A DNA stretch of 64,000 bases from Nocardia brasiliensis (GTDB lineage: Bacteria; Actinomycetota; Actinomycetes; Mycobacteriales; Mycobacteriaceae). Below, piece after piece: positions 52,348 through 62,092 of the stretch (positions are counted from its first letter, which is position 1; every line of letters starts with the position of its first letter). Below the pieces are notes generated by a model that was given only the letters and a program-made list of their open reading frames with translations, was not told the origin of the DNA and made no database searches. Location of the stretch: the NCBI RefSeq assembly GCF_011801125.1, contig NZ_CP046171.1, positions 7,688,001 through 7,752,000 on the forward strand, written 5' to 3'. The translations under genes and the position numbers were made by a program.

Positions 52348-53073
52348 TTAGAGCACCTGCGACAGAAAACGTTGCAGGCGCGGTGTCTGCGCGTTGTCGA
52401 ACAACGCGTCAGGCGTCCCGGTCTCCACCACCTGACCCGCGTCCATGAAGACCACGCTGTCGGAAACCGTTCGGGCGAAGCCCATTTCGTGGGTCACCAC
52501 GATCATCGACATACCGCCCGAGGCCAGATCGGCCATCAGCGCGAGCACGCCCTTGACCAGCTCCGGGTCCAGCGCGGAGGTGGCCTCGTCGAAGAACATC
52601 ACCTCCGGCTTCATCGCCAGCGCGCGGGCGATCGCGACGCGCTGCTGCTGCCCGCCGGACAGATTGGCCGGACGCGTGTCGACCTTGTCGGACAACCCGA
52701 CGATCTCGAGTTGCTCCACCGCGAGCGCGCGGGCCGCTTCCTTGGACAGACCGCGCAGTTTGCGCGGACCGAGCGCGACATTGTCGGCCACGCTCTTGTG
52801 CGGGAACAGGTTGAAGTGCTGGAACACCATGCCGATGCGCTGGCGCAGCTTGTCCGGGTCCTCGGTGAGCACCGATGTGCCGTCCAGCAGCACATCGCCG
52901 CGATCCGGCTCGTGCAGCCGGTTCAGCACGCGCAGCAGCGTCGACTTGCCCGAGCCGGACGGCCCGATGACCGTGGTGGTCTTACCCGCGTCCACGTGGA
53001 TGTCGATACCGCGCAGCACGTGGTTGTGCCCGAGCGTGAGGTGCAGTCCGGTACCGGTGAGGGAGGCACTCAT
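52348..53073 (-). CDS. Polar amino-acid ABC transporter ATP-binding protein (GlnQ-like)
   Basis: 241 residues. Walker A TTVIGPSGSGKSTLLRVLNR, Q-loop GMVFQHFNLFPHKSV, signature NLSGGQQQRVAIARALAMKP, Walker B VMFFDEATSALDPELV, H-loop IVVTHEMGFARTVSDSV. This is the GlnQ/HisP subfamily. It follows the fused binding-protein/permease gene after 4 bases, completing one importer. Confidence 0.96.
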   Translation of the reverse strand: MSASLTGTGLHLTLGHNHVLRGIDIHVDAGKTTTVIGPSGSGKSTLLRVLNRLHEPDRGDVLLDGTSVLTEDPDKLRQRIGMVFQHFNLFPHKSVADNVALGPRKLRGLSKEAARALAVEQLEIVGLSDKVDTRPANLSGGQQQRVAIARALAMKPEVMFFDEATSALDPELVKGVLALMADLASGGMSMIVVTHEMGFARTVSDSVVFMDAGQVVETGTPDALFDNAQTPRLQRFLSQVL

Positions 53074-53077
53074 GGAA

Positions 53078-54874
53078 TTATCCGCGCCCTTCCGTGATCG
53101 TGGCGGCCTCGACCGGGTCGATCGGCCGGTCCGGCCTGCCGGTGCGCATGCGCCGGTCGATGTAGTTCACCAGGTGGGTGAGCGGGATGGTCAGCAGCAG
53201 GTAGACCAGGCCCGCGGCGACCAGCGGCGAGAGGTTTCCGGTCTGCGCGTTCAGGTCCCGGCCGACCGCGAACAGCTCGCGCTGGGTGGCGAGCAGACCG
53301 AGGAAGTAGATCAGCGACGAATCCTTGATCAGCGCGATGAACTGGTTCATCAGCGCGGGCAGCACGCGCCGCACGCCCTGCGGGATCACCACCAGCGTCA
53401 TCGACTGCCGGTAGCCGAACCCGATGGCACGGGCCGCCTCGAGCTGCCCGGCCTCGACGGACTGGATGCCCGAGCGGAAGATCTCGCCGATATAGGCCGA
53501 GGCCAGCAGGGCCAGCGCGACCGCGCCCAACCAGTACGGGTTGTTCCCGGTCACGTTGCGCGCCACCGGCCCGATGCCGAGGCCGATCAACAGAATGATC
53601 ACCACGGCGGGCAGCCCGCGGAAGATGTCGGTGTACACCCGGGCAGGCCAGCGCAACCACCGCGTCCTGGAAATGCCCGCCACCGCGAGCAACATGCCGA
53701 GCACGGTGCCGAGCACGCCCGAAACCACCGCCAGGATCAGGGTATTCGGCAGACCGGTCTTGAACAGATCGGGAAAAGCCTTGCGGTACAGGGACCAATC
53801 GAAGAACGTGTCCCGCAATTGTTGCAGCGTGGATTTCGGCGCGCTCTGCGCGGCGTCTTCGGGCTGGCGCGCGGCGGCAAGGGCGGCGAAGTCCGGAAGT
53901 TGCGGCAGCGGTGCGGCCTTGGAGCCCGGCTGCCAGCCCGGCGGCAGTTCCCGCGGCACCCAGTCCTGGTAGAGCTTGGCATAGGTGCCGTCGGCGATCA
54001 CGGCGTCGAGGCCGCTGTTGAGCGCGTCGATCAGCGGCTGGTTGTGCTTGGCCACCGCGTAGCCGACGAAGTTGTCCAGGCTGAAGGTGTTCTGCGACAC
54101 CGTCGTTCCGTCGCCGGGCTTGATCGCGCCCTCGGCCTGCGCGGACGGCGCCACCCAGGCGTCGACCTGACCGGACTTCAGATTGGCGTAGGCGGTGTTG
54201 TAGTCGGGGAACTTCACCGGGTCCAGGTGCAGCGTGTTGACGACGAACTCGTCCTGCACCGTGCCCTGCACGACCGCGATCCGGCTGCCGCTGTCGAGGT
54301 CCGAAAAGCCTGCGATCGCACTGCCTGCCGGGGTGACCAGCGAGAAGTAGCCGAAGTCGTAGCCGTTGGTGAAGCCGACCAGCTGCCTGCGCGCGTCGGT
54401 GGTGGTGATGTTCGATGAGCCGACGTCGAAGCGCCCGCCCGCGACCTGCGCGAGCAGCCCGGCGAACTCGGTGCCCGAGAATTCCACTTGCAGACCGAGT
54501 TTCGCGCCGATCGCGCGCAGCAGCTCGTTGTCGAAGCCGGTGAAGGCGCCCGCGCCGTTGACGCAGATGCTCGGCGGCGCGTCGGAGAGCGTGCCGACGC
54601 TGAGCTTGCCTGGCGTGATCAAGCCCAGTTTCGAGACGTCGATCGCGGACACCGGCGCGGTGGTCGCGGTGGTGTATTTGTCCGCGCCCGCGGTCTGCGC
54701 CGAGGCCAGGTTGGTCGGCGCGGCCGAGGCGGCGCTCACCCCCGGCGGGGAACACAGGTTGCGCTCCGAGGACGCACCATCGGAGCCGGAACCGCACGCC
54801 GTGGCCGCGAGACCAACGGCGAGCAATATCACGGCGATCAACGCACGAGACCGCACAGCGGGCAGACCAGCCAT
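53078..54874 (-). CDS. Fused amino-acid ABC transporter: lipoprotein binding domain plus permease
   Basis: 598 residues from ATG 54874. Lipoprotein signal (ALIAVILLAVGLAATACGSG). Residues 75-330 are a family 3 solute-binding domain (LGLITPGKLSVGTLSDAPPS, FTGFDNELLRAIGAKLGLQV, RFDVGSSNITTTDARRQLVG). Residues about 380-580 are a HisM-type permease (LFKTGLPNTLILAVVSGVLG, RGLPAVVIILLIGLGIGPVA, EAARAIGFGYRQSMTLVVIP with the EAA loop). With the GlnQ-like ATPase it forms a polar amino-acid importer, probably for glutamine or glutamate-like substrates. TAGGGT 8 nt upstream may be a leaderless -10. Confidence 0.93.
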   Translation of the reverse strand: MAGLPAVRSRALIAVILLAVGLAATACGSGSDGASSERNLCSPPGVSAASAAPTNLASAQTAGADKYTTATTAPVSAIDVSKLGLITPGKLSVGTLSDAPPSICVNGAGAFTGFDNELLRAIGAKLGLQVEFSGTEFAGLLAQVAGGRFDVGSSNITTTDARRQLVGFTNGYDFGYFSLVTPAGSAIAGFSDLDSGSRIAVVQGTVQDEFVVNTLHLDPVKFPDYNTAYANLKSGQVDAWVAPSAQAEGAIKPGDGTTVSQNTFSLDNFVGYAVAKHNQPLIDALNSGLDAVIADGTYAKLYQDWVPRELPPGWQPGSKAAPLPQLPDFAALAAARQPEDAAQSAPKSTLQQLRDTFFDWSLYRKAFPDLFKTGLPNTLILAVVSGVLGTVLGMLLAVAGISRTRWLRWPARVYTDIFRGLPAVVIILLIGLGIGPVARNVTGNNPYWLGAVALALLASAYIGEIFRSGIQSVEAGQLEAARAIGFGYRQSMTLVVIPQGVRRVLPALMNQFIALIKDSSLIYFLGLLATQRELFAVGRDLNAQTGNLSPLVAAGLVYLLLTIPLTHLVNYIDRRMRTGRPDRPIDPVEAATITEGRG

Positions 54875-54961
54875 GATGGACAACCCTAGCGGCGGACCGG
54901 TTGCTAACCCGCAGCTACCCCGACGGCACCGCGAACGGGACAAGTCGGACCAGGAATACGC

Positions 54962-54988
54962 GAATTCGGATCACCGTGATCCGAATTC
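54962..54988. promoter_or_regulatory. Perfect 27-base palindrome upstream of the amino-acid importer
   Basis: GAATTCGGATCAC (54962-54974), one central C, then GTGATCCGAATTC (54976-54988). It lies 88 bases before the importer start and 56 bases after the upstream oxidoreductase stop, both on the minus strand. No T-tract follows. Operator or terminator. Confidence 0.6.
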
Positions 54989-55043
54989 CGCCGCACCGCC
55001 CCGTCCCGGCCCGGCAATCCGGCGCCGACCGGGCCGAACGCCG

Positions 55044-55838
55044 TCAGGCGAGCCCGCTGACCTGCTCGGGGTTGACCTCGTCGCGCCAGCGAAGCGCGCG
55101 CTCCACCGTGCTCAGGTCGTAGTCGGGCCCGCTGACACCGACCGTGAAGGTGGACACACCGGCGGCGACGAAGGCGGGCGCCTGCTCGAGCCCCGGCCAC
55201 GGCACCGAACGCTCGATCCTCGTGTCGTCGGTGCCGACCGCGGCACAATGCTCGGCGAGCACCTTGTTCTTGTGCACGAGCTGGTCCAGGTCGGCGAAGC
55301 TGTGCCACATGTGCGCGTACTCGGCGACCAGGCGCAGCGTCTTGCGCTCGCCACCACCGCCGATGAGGATCGGGATCTGCCTGGTCGGCGCCGGGTTCAG
55401 CGCGCGAAGCCGCACGGTGAGCCTGGCCATGTTCTCCTTCAGCAGCGCGAGCCTGCTGCCCGCCGTGCCGAACTCGTAGCCGTACTGGTCGTAGTCCTTC
55501 TGGAACCAGCCCGCACCGATGCCGAGGATGAGCCTGCCGTCGCTGATGTGATCCACCGTGCGCGCCATATCGGCGAGCAGGTCCGGGTTGCGGTAGCCGC
55601 CGCCGGTGACCAGCGCGCCGATCTCCACCCGTTCGGTCTGCTCGGCGAGCGCGCCGAGCATGGTCCAGCACTCGAAGTGCGCGCCGTCCGGGTCGCCGGT
55701 GAGCGGATAGAAGTGATCCCAGTTGAAGACGATGTCGACGCCCGCGTCCTCGGCACGGCGCACGGCATCGCGGATCAGCCCGTACTTCGGCGCGTGCTGC
55801 GGCTGTAACTGAACTCCGATCCGAACCGGGCGGCTCAT
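55044..55838 (-). CDS. LLM-class F420-dependent oxidoreductase
   Basis: 264 residues from ATG 55838. TIM-barrel luciferase-like family: RIGVQLQPQHAPKYGLIRDA, FNWDHFYPLTGDPDG, ALVTGGGYRNPDLLADMART, ILGIGAGWFQKDYDQYGYEF, PILIGGGGERKTLRLVAEYA. The GIGAGW block and the Rv-type TIGR03560-like layout fit an F420-dependent enzyme. The start codon overlaps the stop of a 13-codon leader ORF. Substrate unknown. Confidence 0.92.
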   Translation of the reverse strand: MSRPVRIGVQLQPQHAPKYGLIRDAVRRAEDAGVDIVFNWDHFYPLTGDPDGAHFECWTMLGALAEQTERVEIGALVTGGGYRNPDLLADMARTVDHISDGRLILGIGAGWFQKDYDQYGYEFGTAGSRLALLKENMARLTVRLRALNPAPTRQIPILIGGGGERKTLRLVAEYAHMWHSFADLDQLVHKNKVLAEHCAAVGTDDTRIERSVPWPGLEQAPAFVAAGVSTFTVGVSGPDYDLSTVERALRWRDEVNPEQVSGLA

Positions 55839-55876
55839 GCTCGCGCCTCGGTGATTCGCTCACTGCGTTCGCTCAT
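55835..55876 (-). CDS. 13-residue leader ORF coupled to the LLM oxidoreductase
   Basis: ATG 55876 with a perfect GGAGGAG seven bases upstream (55890-55884), product MSERSERITEARA, stop TGA at 55837-55835 overlapping the ATG of the oxidoreductase (ATGA). The oxidoreductase itself has no ribosome site of its own other than this ORF, so its translation is probably initiated by re-initiation. I recall the same peptide at many nocardial gene starts, which suggests a dispersed translational-leader element. Confidence 0.5.
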   Translation of the reverse strand: MSERSERITEARA

Positions 55877-55950
55877 AGCAATGCTCCTCCCTCGCTGTTC
55901 GGCCCCTGATCGAGGCTACTCGCGGCGGCCGATGCCCGACGGCACCCCGC

Positions 55951-56964
55951 TCAGGCGCGACGCGGCCGGAAGGTGCTGCGGTCGGTGAGCAGGACCGTGA
56001 AGGTCAGCGCCCAGGCGCCCACCGCCACGACCAGCAGCAACTCGCCGAGCAGGTGCAGCGCGGGCACGCCGACGGCGGCGCCGGTGGACAGCGCCGCGAC
56101 GGCGGTCATGCCGAGCGGGAAGACGGTGGCCCAGCGGCGGATGTCGTAGCCGGGTCGCGGGCGCAGCACCTCGGCGACCAGCAGCACGGCGTAGCCGATC
56201 AGGTTGAGCCCGAGCACGATCAGCGCGACGATCCGGAGCAGGCCGTGCATGCCGCCGGTCAACTGGTGGGCCGCAACGAGTTTCGACGCCACCAAGGCGG
56301 AGATGGCCAGCGCTCCGGTGGCGATCCACTGATCACCCGCTCCGGTCCACACCTGTGCGACATCGAAACGCGCCAATGCCCCGACATAGAGCAGCAGGCC
56401 GAGGGAGAAGAACACCGCCGTGGCGAGGATCAGCCAATCCCCGGCGCCGGCCAGTGCCAAAGTGCCAGCCAGTACCGCGAGGCCCTGCGTCGAGACGCAC
56501 ACCAGGAACACCGCGCCCGGCATCCGCCGCCGGGCCTGGCGCAGCACCGCGTTCAGCAGGACCGGCCAGACCAGCGTCGCCGCGGCCAGCAGCACCGCCG
56601 CGACACCGAGCAGACCCAGCTGCGCGAGCCGGGTGCCGAGCACCGTCGTCGCCGCGATCCCCGTCAGCGCGGGCGGCGTATCCGCCTCGGACAACCAGCG
56701 AGATCTGTTGCGCAGCAGCCGTTCCGCGAAATCGAACACCAGCACCAGCCACACCACCGCGGCCAGCACCAGCCCACTCAACGACACCACCTCGAACCCG
56801 GTCAGATGCAACCCGACCGACACAATGCCGGTAGCCATCACAAACGACCCCGCCGCAGGCGGAAGCTCCCGCCACCATCGCCGCGCCACCCACCCATCCC
56901 AACCCACCCCCACCCCCAGGTCAACCAACACCCCAGCCCGCGCGTCGCCGCACGTCACATGCAC
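55951..56964 (-). CDS. SLAC1/TehA (TDT) family transporter
   Basis: 337 residues as drawn from ATG 56964; a GTG about 13 codons in (before LVDLGVGVGWDGW) is an alternative. About ten helices in the TDT pattern: GSFVMATGIVSVGLHLTGF, GLVLAAVVWLVLVFDFAERL, WLILATAVFFSLGLLLYVGA, ALAISALVASKLVAAHQLTG, YDIRRWATVFPLGMTAVAAL with the conserved Phe-Pro-x-Gly. Family members are anion channels or tellurite/C4-dicarboxylate/sulfite exporters. Substrate here unknown. Confidence 0.88.
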   Translation of the reverse strand: MHVTCGDARAGVLVDLGVGVGWDGWVARRWWRELPPAAGSFVMATGIVSVGLHLTGFEVVSLSGLVLAAVVWLVLVFDFAERLLRNRSRWLSEADTPPALTGIAATTVLGTRLAQLGLLGVAAVLLAAATLVWPVLLNAVLRQARRRMPGAVFLVCVSTQGLAVLAGTLALAGAGDWLILATAVFFSLGLLLYVGALARFDVAQVWTGAGDQWIATGALAISALVASKLVAAHQLTGGMHGLLRIVALIVLGLNLIGYAVLLVAEVLRPRPGYDIRRWATVFPLGMTAVAALSTGAAVGVPALHLLGELLLVVAVGAWALTFTVLLTDRSTFRPRRA

Positions 56965-57126
56965 CGAGAACTGGCCGCGAACGCTGTGACGTTCTCCCTA
57001 CCAACGATCGATTCCGCGCGAATTCGGGCAATTCGAGCAGGATTCGCGCAGAGCCAGTAATATCGCGGGTCAACCCTTACTCGGATCGTCCGGCACGTTC
57101 CTGCCGGTGATGGGAAGTGATTTCGC

Positions 57127-58209
<1,083 letters not shown>

Positions 58210-58226
58210 GTCACGGTTCCGCCGGC

Positions 58227-58250
58227 CCGACCCGCACCGGACCGGGTCGG
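58227..58250 (+). terminator. Hairpin after the UgpC-like gene
   Basis: CCGACCCG (58227-58234) and CGGGTCGG (58243-58250), 8-base stem and 8-base loop, 18 bases after the stop. No T-tract. Confidence 0.5.
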
Positions 58251-58308
58251 CGGATACCCCCGAGCCGCGTCGGCAACAGTCGCGCGGAATTCGAAACGTG
58301 TTGCGACT

Positions 58309-58821
58309 TCAGGATTTCGGCGCTCGCTTGCGCCGCTTCGCAGCCATGTAGTCATCGTTCAACCGCACCCCCAGCTCTTCGAGTGCGATCTCGTGCCCCG
58401 ACTCGCTGCGGACCTGCACCCGCACCGGCGCGCCGGTGGCCTCCTCGACGAGCAGTAGCGGCGCCGGGCCCGGTTGCAGGTAGGTGTCGCCCCACTGCAT
58501 CAGGGCCAGCACGGCAGGGAGCAGGTCGCGGCCCATGTCGGTCAGCACGTATTCGTGCCGGGTGCGTTTGCCCTGCTCCTGGTAGGGCCGCTTGGCGAGC
58601 AGGCCCGCCGTGGTGAGCTTGCGCAGCTGCGCGGCCGCGGCCGCGTCGGTGATGCCGACGCGCTGGGCGAACCCGTCGAACCGGGTGGTGCCGTAGTAGG
58701 CCTCGCGCAGGATCAGCACGGCCGAGCGGGTACCGATCAGGTCCATCGCCTTGGCGATCGAGCAGTCCGTCGCCTGCCACGCACTCAGATCGGCCAACGG
58801 GCCCTCCATCACTGCTGCCAT
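58309..58821 (-). CDS. HxlR-family transcriptional regulator
   Basis: 170 residues from ATG 58821. Winged helix with SAWQATDCSIAKAMDLIGTR (conserved Cys), GTTRFDGFAQRVGITDAAAA, LRKLTTAGLLAKRPYQEQGK, HEYVLTDMGRDLLPAVLALM. The C-terminal 50 residues carry an extra domain (LLLVEEATGAPVRVQVRSES). TATGCT (58834-58829) ends 7 nt before the ATG, supporting this start as leaderless. It diverges from the thiolase gene and may regulate it. Confidence 0.9.
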   Translation of the reverse strand: MAAVMEGPLADLSAWQATDCSIAKAMDLIGTRSAVLILREAYYGTTRFDGFAQRVGITDAAAAAQLRKLTTAGLLAKRPYQEQGKRTRHEYVLTDMGRDLLPAVLALMQWGDTYLQPGPAPLLLVEEATGAPVRVQVRSESGHEIALEELGVRLNDDYMAAKRRKRAPKS

Positions 58822-58828
58822 GACCGAC

Positions 58829-58834
58829 AGCATA
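58829..58834 (-). promoter_or_regulatory. Leaderless -10 box TATGCT for the HxlR gene
   Basis: Minus-strand TATGCT, 7 nt before ATG 58821. It favours this Met over the one at 58809. Confidence 0.5.
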
Positions 58835-58933
58835 TCCGAGCTGACTTGCCACAACTATCGCCAGGGGTAACCTGACTATGTATTGATAGAGCCAGGCATG
58901 GTCGCCCGGTTCTCGGTTCGGAAAGGTTGCACC

Positions 58934-60103
58934 GTGAGAGACGCGGTGATCGTCGAAGCGGTACGCACCCCGATCGGCAAGGGCAAGCCGAACGGCGCGT
59001 TACACGAGGTCAACGCGGTGGATCTGCTCGCGCACAGCCTGCGCGAGGTGGTCAGCCGCAGCGGCGTCGACCCGGTACTCATCGATGACGTCGTCGGCGG
59101 CATCGTCACCCAGGTCGGCGAGCAGGGCATGAACATGACCAGGCGGGCCGCGCTCGCGGCGGGCTATCCCGAATCCGTCGCCGCCACCACGGTGGACCGG
59201 CAGTGCGGCAGCAGCCAGCAGGCCATCCACTTCGCCGCGCAGGGCGTGCTCGCCGGTGCGTACGACATCGTCGTCGCCGCAGGCGTCGAGTCGATGGGAC
59301 GAGTGCCCATGGGCGCCAACCTGATCGGTTCCGACGATAGCTCCGGCATCGGCTTCGCCGAGCGGTACCCGCAGGGCCTGGTGCCACAGGGGATCAGCGC
59401 CGAACTGATCGCCGCCAAGTGGGGCCTGAGTCGGACCCAGCTCGACGAGTTCGCCCTCGGCAGCCACGAAAAGGCCGCGCTGGCAACAAAGAACGGACTG
59501 TTCGCGCGCGAACTCGCCCCACTCGGCGGACTGCTCACCGACGAGGGCATCCGGGTCGGCAGCACCTTGGACACGCTCGCCGCGCTGCGCCCCGCCTATT
59601 ACGACGAGGCGATGGCCGCCCGCTTCCCGCAGATCGGCTGGGCGATCACGGCGGCATCGGCGAGCCAGGTCAGCGACGGCAGCGCCGCGGTGCTCATCAT
59701 GACCAGCGAGCGCGCGCGAGAACTCGGCCTGCGTCCGCTGGCCCGGCTGCACAGCTTCGCGGTGGCGGGCGACGATCCGTTGCTGATGCTTACCGCAGTC
59801 CTCCCGGCGACCCGAAAGGTGTTGCGGCGGGCCGGACTTCAGCTCTCCGACATCGATCTGTTCGAGGTCAACGAGGCCTTCTCACCGGTCGTGCTGGCCT
59901 GGGCGCAGGAGACCGGCGCCGACCTCGCCAAGGTCAATGTCAACGGCGGCGCGATCGCCATCGGCCACCCGCTCGGCGCCTCCGGCGCCCGCCTGGCCAC
60001 CACACTGGTGCACGCCATGCAGGACCGCGGCGCCCGCTACGGCCTGCAAACCATGTGCGAGGCAGGCGGGTTGTCGAACGCGATGATCCTCGAACGCCTC
60101 TGA
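58934..60103 (+). CDS. Thiolase (acetyl-CoA C-acyltransferase)
   Basis: 389 residues from GTG 58934, with GGAAAGG about 7 bases upstream. Nucleophilic Cys in TTVDRQCGSSQQAIHFAAQG, LFEVNEAFSPVVLAW, catalytic His in VNVNGGAIAIGHPLGASGAR and second Cys in GLQTMCEAGGLSNAMI. The N-terminal RDAVIVEAVRTPIGKGKPNG is the usual thiolase start. Degradative or biosynthetic acetyl-CoA chemistry is possible; steroid- or fatty-acid-type thiolases of actinobacteria look like this. Divergent from the HxlR regulator. Confidence 0.95.
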   Translation: MRDAVIVEAVRTPIGKGKPNGALHEVNAVDLLAHSLREVVSRSGVDPVLIDDVVGGIVTQVGEQGMNMTRRAALAAGYPESVAATTVDRQCGSSQQAIHFAAQGVLAGAYDIVVAAGVESMGRVPMGANLIGSDDSSGIGFAERYPQGLVPQGISAELIAAKWGLSRTQLDEFALGSHEKAALATKNGLFARELAPLGGLLTDEGIRVGSTLDTLAALRPAYYDEAMAARFPQIGWAITAASASQVSDGSAAVLIMTSERARELGLRPLARLHSFAVAGDDPLLMLTAVLPATRKVLRRAGLQLSDIDLFEVNEAFSPVVLAWAQETGADLAKVNVNGGAIAIGHPLGASGARLATTLVHAMQDRGARYGLQTMCEAGGLSNAMILERL

Positions 60104-60108
60104 TCGAT

Positions 60109-60137
60109 CGGTGCCCACCCCGCCGGGGTGGGCACCG
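60109..60137. terminator. Bidirectional terminator between thiolase and a small membrane gene
   Basis: CGGTGCCCACCCC (60109-60121), GCC loop, GGGGTGGGCACCG (60125-60137): a perfect 13-base stem exactly filling the space between the two convergent stops. Confidence 0.85.
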
Positions 60138-60476
60138 TCATACCGCGACCAGCACGATCGTCACCAGCAGGCCGACCACCCAAGCCCCGATGATCACCGG
60201 CACCGCCACCACCGGGGTCCAGCCGACCGGCCTGCGCGCCCTGACTCTCCCCGCCATCAGCAGCACCGCCCACAGCACCGCGCCGACGATCCCCGCGAAC
60301 GCGACGAACTGCGCGATCCCCAGGTACCGCCGCGCCCCGCCGTCGGCGTCCTCCCATGCCACCACGTCGTAGACCGACACGAATGCCGCTACGACCCAGG
60401 CGAACCCGATCACGAACATCGACCCGAGCACGGCTCGCGCGATATCCGCTCCCCACCCCCGTAATTCCGATCTCAC
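60138..60476 (-). CDS. Small hypothetical membrane protein
   Basis: 112 residues. Three helices: SMFVIGFAWVVAAFVSVYDV, LGIAQFVAFAGIVGAVLWAV, VVAVPVIIGAWVVGLLVTIV, with RVRARRPVGWTP as a basic loop. I do not recognise a named family. The N-terminal RSELRGWGADIARAVLG is probably cytoplasmic. Its stop is set directly against the terminator. Confidence 0.7.
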   Translation of the reverse strand: MRSELRGWGADIARAVLGSMFVIGFAWVVAAFVSVYDVVAWEDADGGARRYLGIAQFVAFAGIVGAVLWAVLLMAGRVRARRPVGWTPVVAVPVIIGAWVVGLLVTIVLVAV

Positions 60477-60642
60477 CCCCCATTCCTGCCCGCAACGTCA
60501 CCACCCCAAACGCCCGGCCGGTACGAAACCTGCCGACAACCTCGTTCACCCCAAGATGTTGCGCGGCCGGACCGTCGACTGAGATCGTTCTGCACGCGTC
60601 GCCGGGTCCGGGGGTCGATCGCCGGACCCGCGCGCGGGTGTC

Positions 60643-61002
60643 CTAGACCTGGCTCGCGAGGGACGCGCCGCAGACGAACGAGCCCACGATCACGGCCATG
60701 GCGAGGATCGGCCAGTAGAACATCAGCCAGCGCTTCACGGCGGCGACGATGATCATGACGAGGGAAACGACGAGGGCTGCGGCGGTGCCGCCCCAGGAGA
60801 CGGCGAAGGCGGCGTTCAGATACTCGTCGTGGCAGGTGCGGCCCGACCCGCAGGCATCGGCGGCGAAGGCGAAGAAAACAGTCAAGTAGGCGGCGATCAG
60901 GCCCGCTACCACGGCGGCGCAGTAGAGGACGATGGTGAGGATCACGTCCCAGGTCCGCTGTGGCGGCCGGGCCGTCTGCTGAGCGGCCGGGTAGTAGGTC
61001 AT
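60643..61002 (-). CDS. Small hypothetical membrane protein
   Basis: 119 residues from ATG 61002. A short Pro/Gln-rich N-terminus (YYPAAQQTARPPQRTWD) is followed by three helices: VILTIVLYCAAVVAGLIAAY, WGGTAAALVVSLVMIIVAAV, FYWPILAMAVIVGSFVCGAS. Two Cys in the first outer loop (ACGSGRTCHDEY) could form a disulphide. Family unknown to me. Divergent from menC, 90 bases away. Confidence 0.72.
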   Translation of the reverse strand: MTYYPAAQQTARPPQRTWDVILTIVLYCAAVVAGLIAAYLTVFFAFAADACGSGRTCHDEYLNAAFAVSWGGTAAALVVSLVMIIVAAVKRWLMFYWPILAMAVIVGSFVCGASLASQV

Positions 61003-61079
61003 GGCTTCAGCATCGCAGGGCAGGCAGCGGGCGGGTACCGCAAAACTACTCAGGCCGGGTGAGAGGTTTCCGCGCCGGT

Positions 61080-61085
61080 TACGCT
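61080..61085 (+). promoter_or_regulatory. Leaderless -10 box TACGCT for menC
   Basis: TACGCT, 7 nt before ATG 61093; the surrounding wording TACGCTGAC repeats that at 8911. Confidence 0.5.
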
Positions 61086-61092
61086 GACGCCG

Positions 61093-62070
61093 ATGACCGA
61101 TCACGTGCTCGAGAGTTTCGTCTACGCCATCCCGATGCGCACCCGGTTCCGCGGTATCACGGTGCGCGAGGGGATGCTGATCCGTGGACCGCTCGGCTGG
61201 GGTGAGTTCTGCCCGTTCGTCGAATACGACGACCGGGAGGCCGCCGGGTGGCTGGCGACGGCGCTCGAACAGGTGAGCATCGGCTGGCCGGACCCGGTCC
61301 GCGACCGGATCCCGATCAACTGCACGGTGCCCGCGGTCGATGCCGAGCGCGCGCACGCGATCGTGGCGGCGTCAGGCTGCGGCACGGCGAAGGTGAAAGT
61401 CGCCGACCATCCCGACGCACTGGCCGAGGATCTCGCGCGGGTCGAGGCCGTGCGTGACGCGCTTGGCCCGGCGGGGGCGATCCGGGTCGACGCCAACGCG
61501 GTGTGGGACGTCGCGACCGCGGTCACCCACATCAACCGGATCGACCGTGCCGCAGGCGGTTTGGAGTATGTCGAGCAGCCGTGCCGCACCATCGATGAGC
61601 TGGCGGCGGTGCGCAAACAGGTCGAGGTCCGCATCGCCGCGGACGAATCGATCCGGCGCGCGGAGGACCCGCTGCGGGTCGCGGTCGCCGGCGCCGCCGA
61701 TATCGCGGTGCTGAAATGCACTCCGCTGGGCGGGGTCCGGCGCGCGCTGCGGGTGGCCGAGGCCGCCGGGTTGCCCTGTGTGATCTCCTCGGCGCTGGAA
61801 ACCAGCGTCGGGCTGGCCGCGCAGCTCGCCCTCGCCGGCGCGCTCCCCGAACTCGGCTTCGCCTGCGGGCTCGGCACGTTGTCACTGCTCACGGGGGACG
61901 TGGTGGACGACTCGCTGCGCCCGGTCGACGGATATCTGCCGGTGCCGCGCACCGCACCGCATCCCGACCCCGCGCTGCTCGAGCAATACCGGCAACGCGA
62001 CCCGGAGCGGGTCGCCTGGTGGCAGGACCGCCTCCGCCGCACCTTGCCGCTGGCCACCGCCTCGACCTGA
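61093..62070 (+). CDS. menC: o-Succinylbenzoate synthase
   Basis: 325 residues. Enolase-superfamily enzyme converting SHCHC to o-succinylbenzoate in menaquinone biosynthesis. Catalytic Lys pair in GCGTAKVKVADHP, metal ligands Asp in AIRVDANAVWDVATA, Glu in LEYVEQPC, Asp in IAADESIRRAEDP, and second Lys in IAVLKCTPLGGVRRA. N-terminal capping part ESFVYAIPMRTRFRGITVRE fits actinobacterial MenC. Other men genes are not in the window. Confidence 0.96.
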   Translation: MTDHVLESFVYAIPMRTRFRGITVREGMLIRGPLGWGEFCPFVEYDDREAAGWLATALEQVSIGWPDPVRDRIPINCTVPAVDAERAHAIVAASGCGTAKVKVADHPDALAEDLARVEAVRDALGPAGAIRVDANAVWDVATAVTHINRIDRAAGGLEYVEQPCRTIDELAAVRKQVEVRIAADESIRRAEDPLRVAVAGAADIAVLKCTPLGGVRRALRVAEAAGLPCVISSALETSVGLAAQLALAGALPELGFACGLGTLSLLTGDVVDDSLRPVDGYLPVPRTAPHPDPALLEQYRQRDPERVAWWQDRLRRTLPLATAST

Positions 62071-62092
62071 ACGACGCACTCGCGGCGAACAC

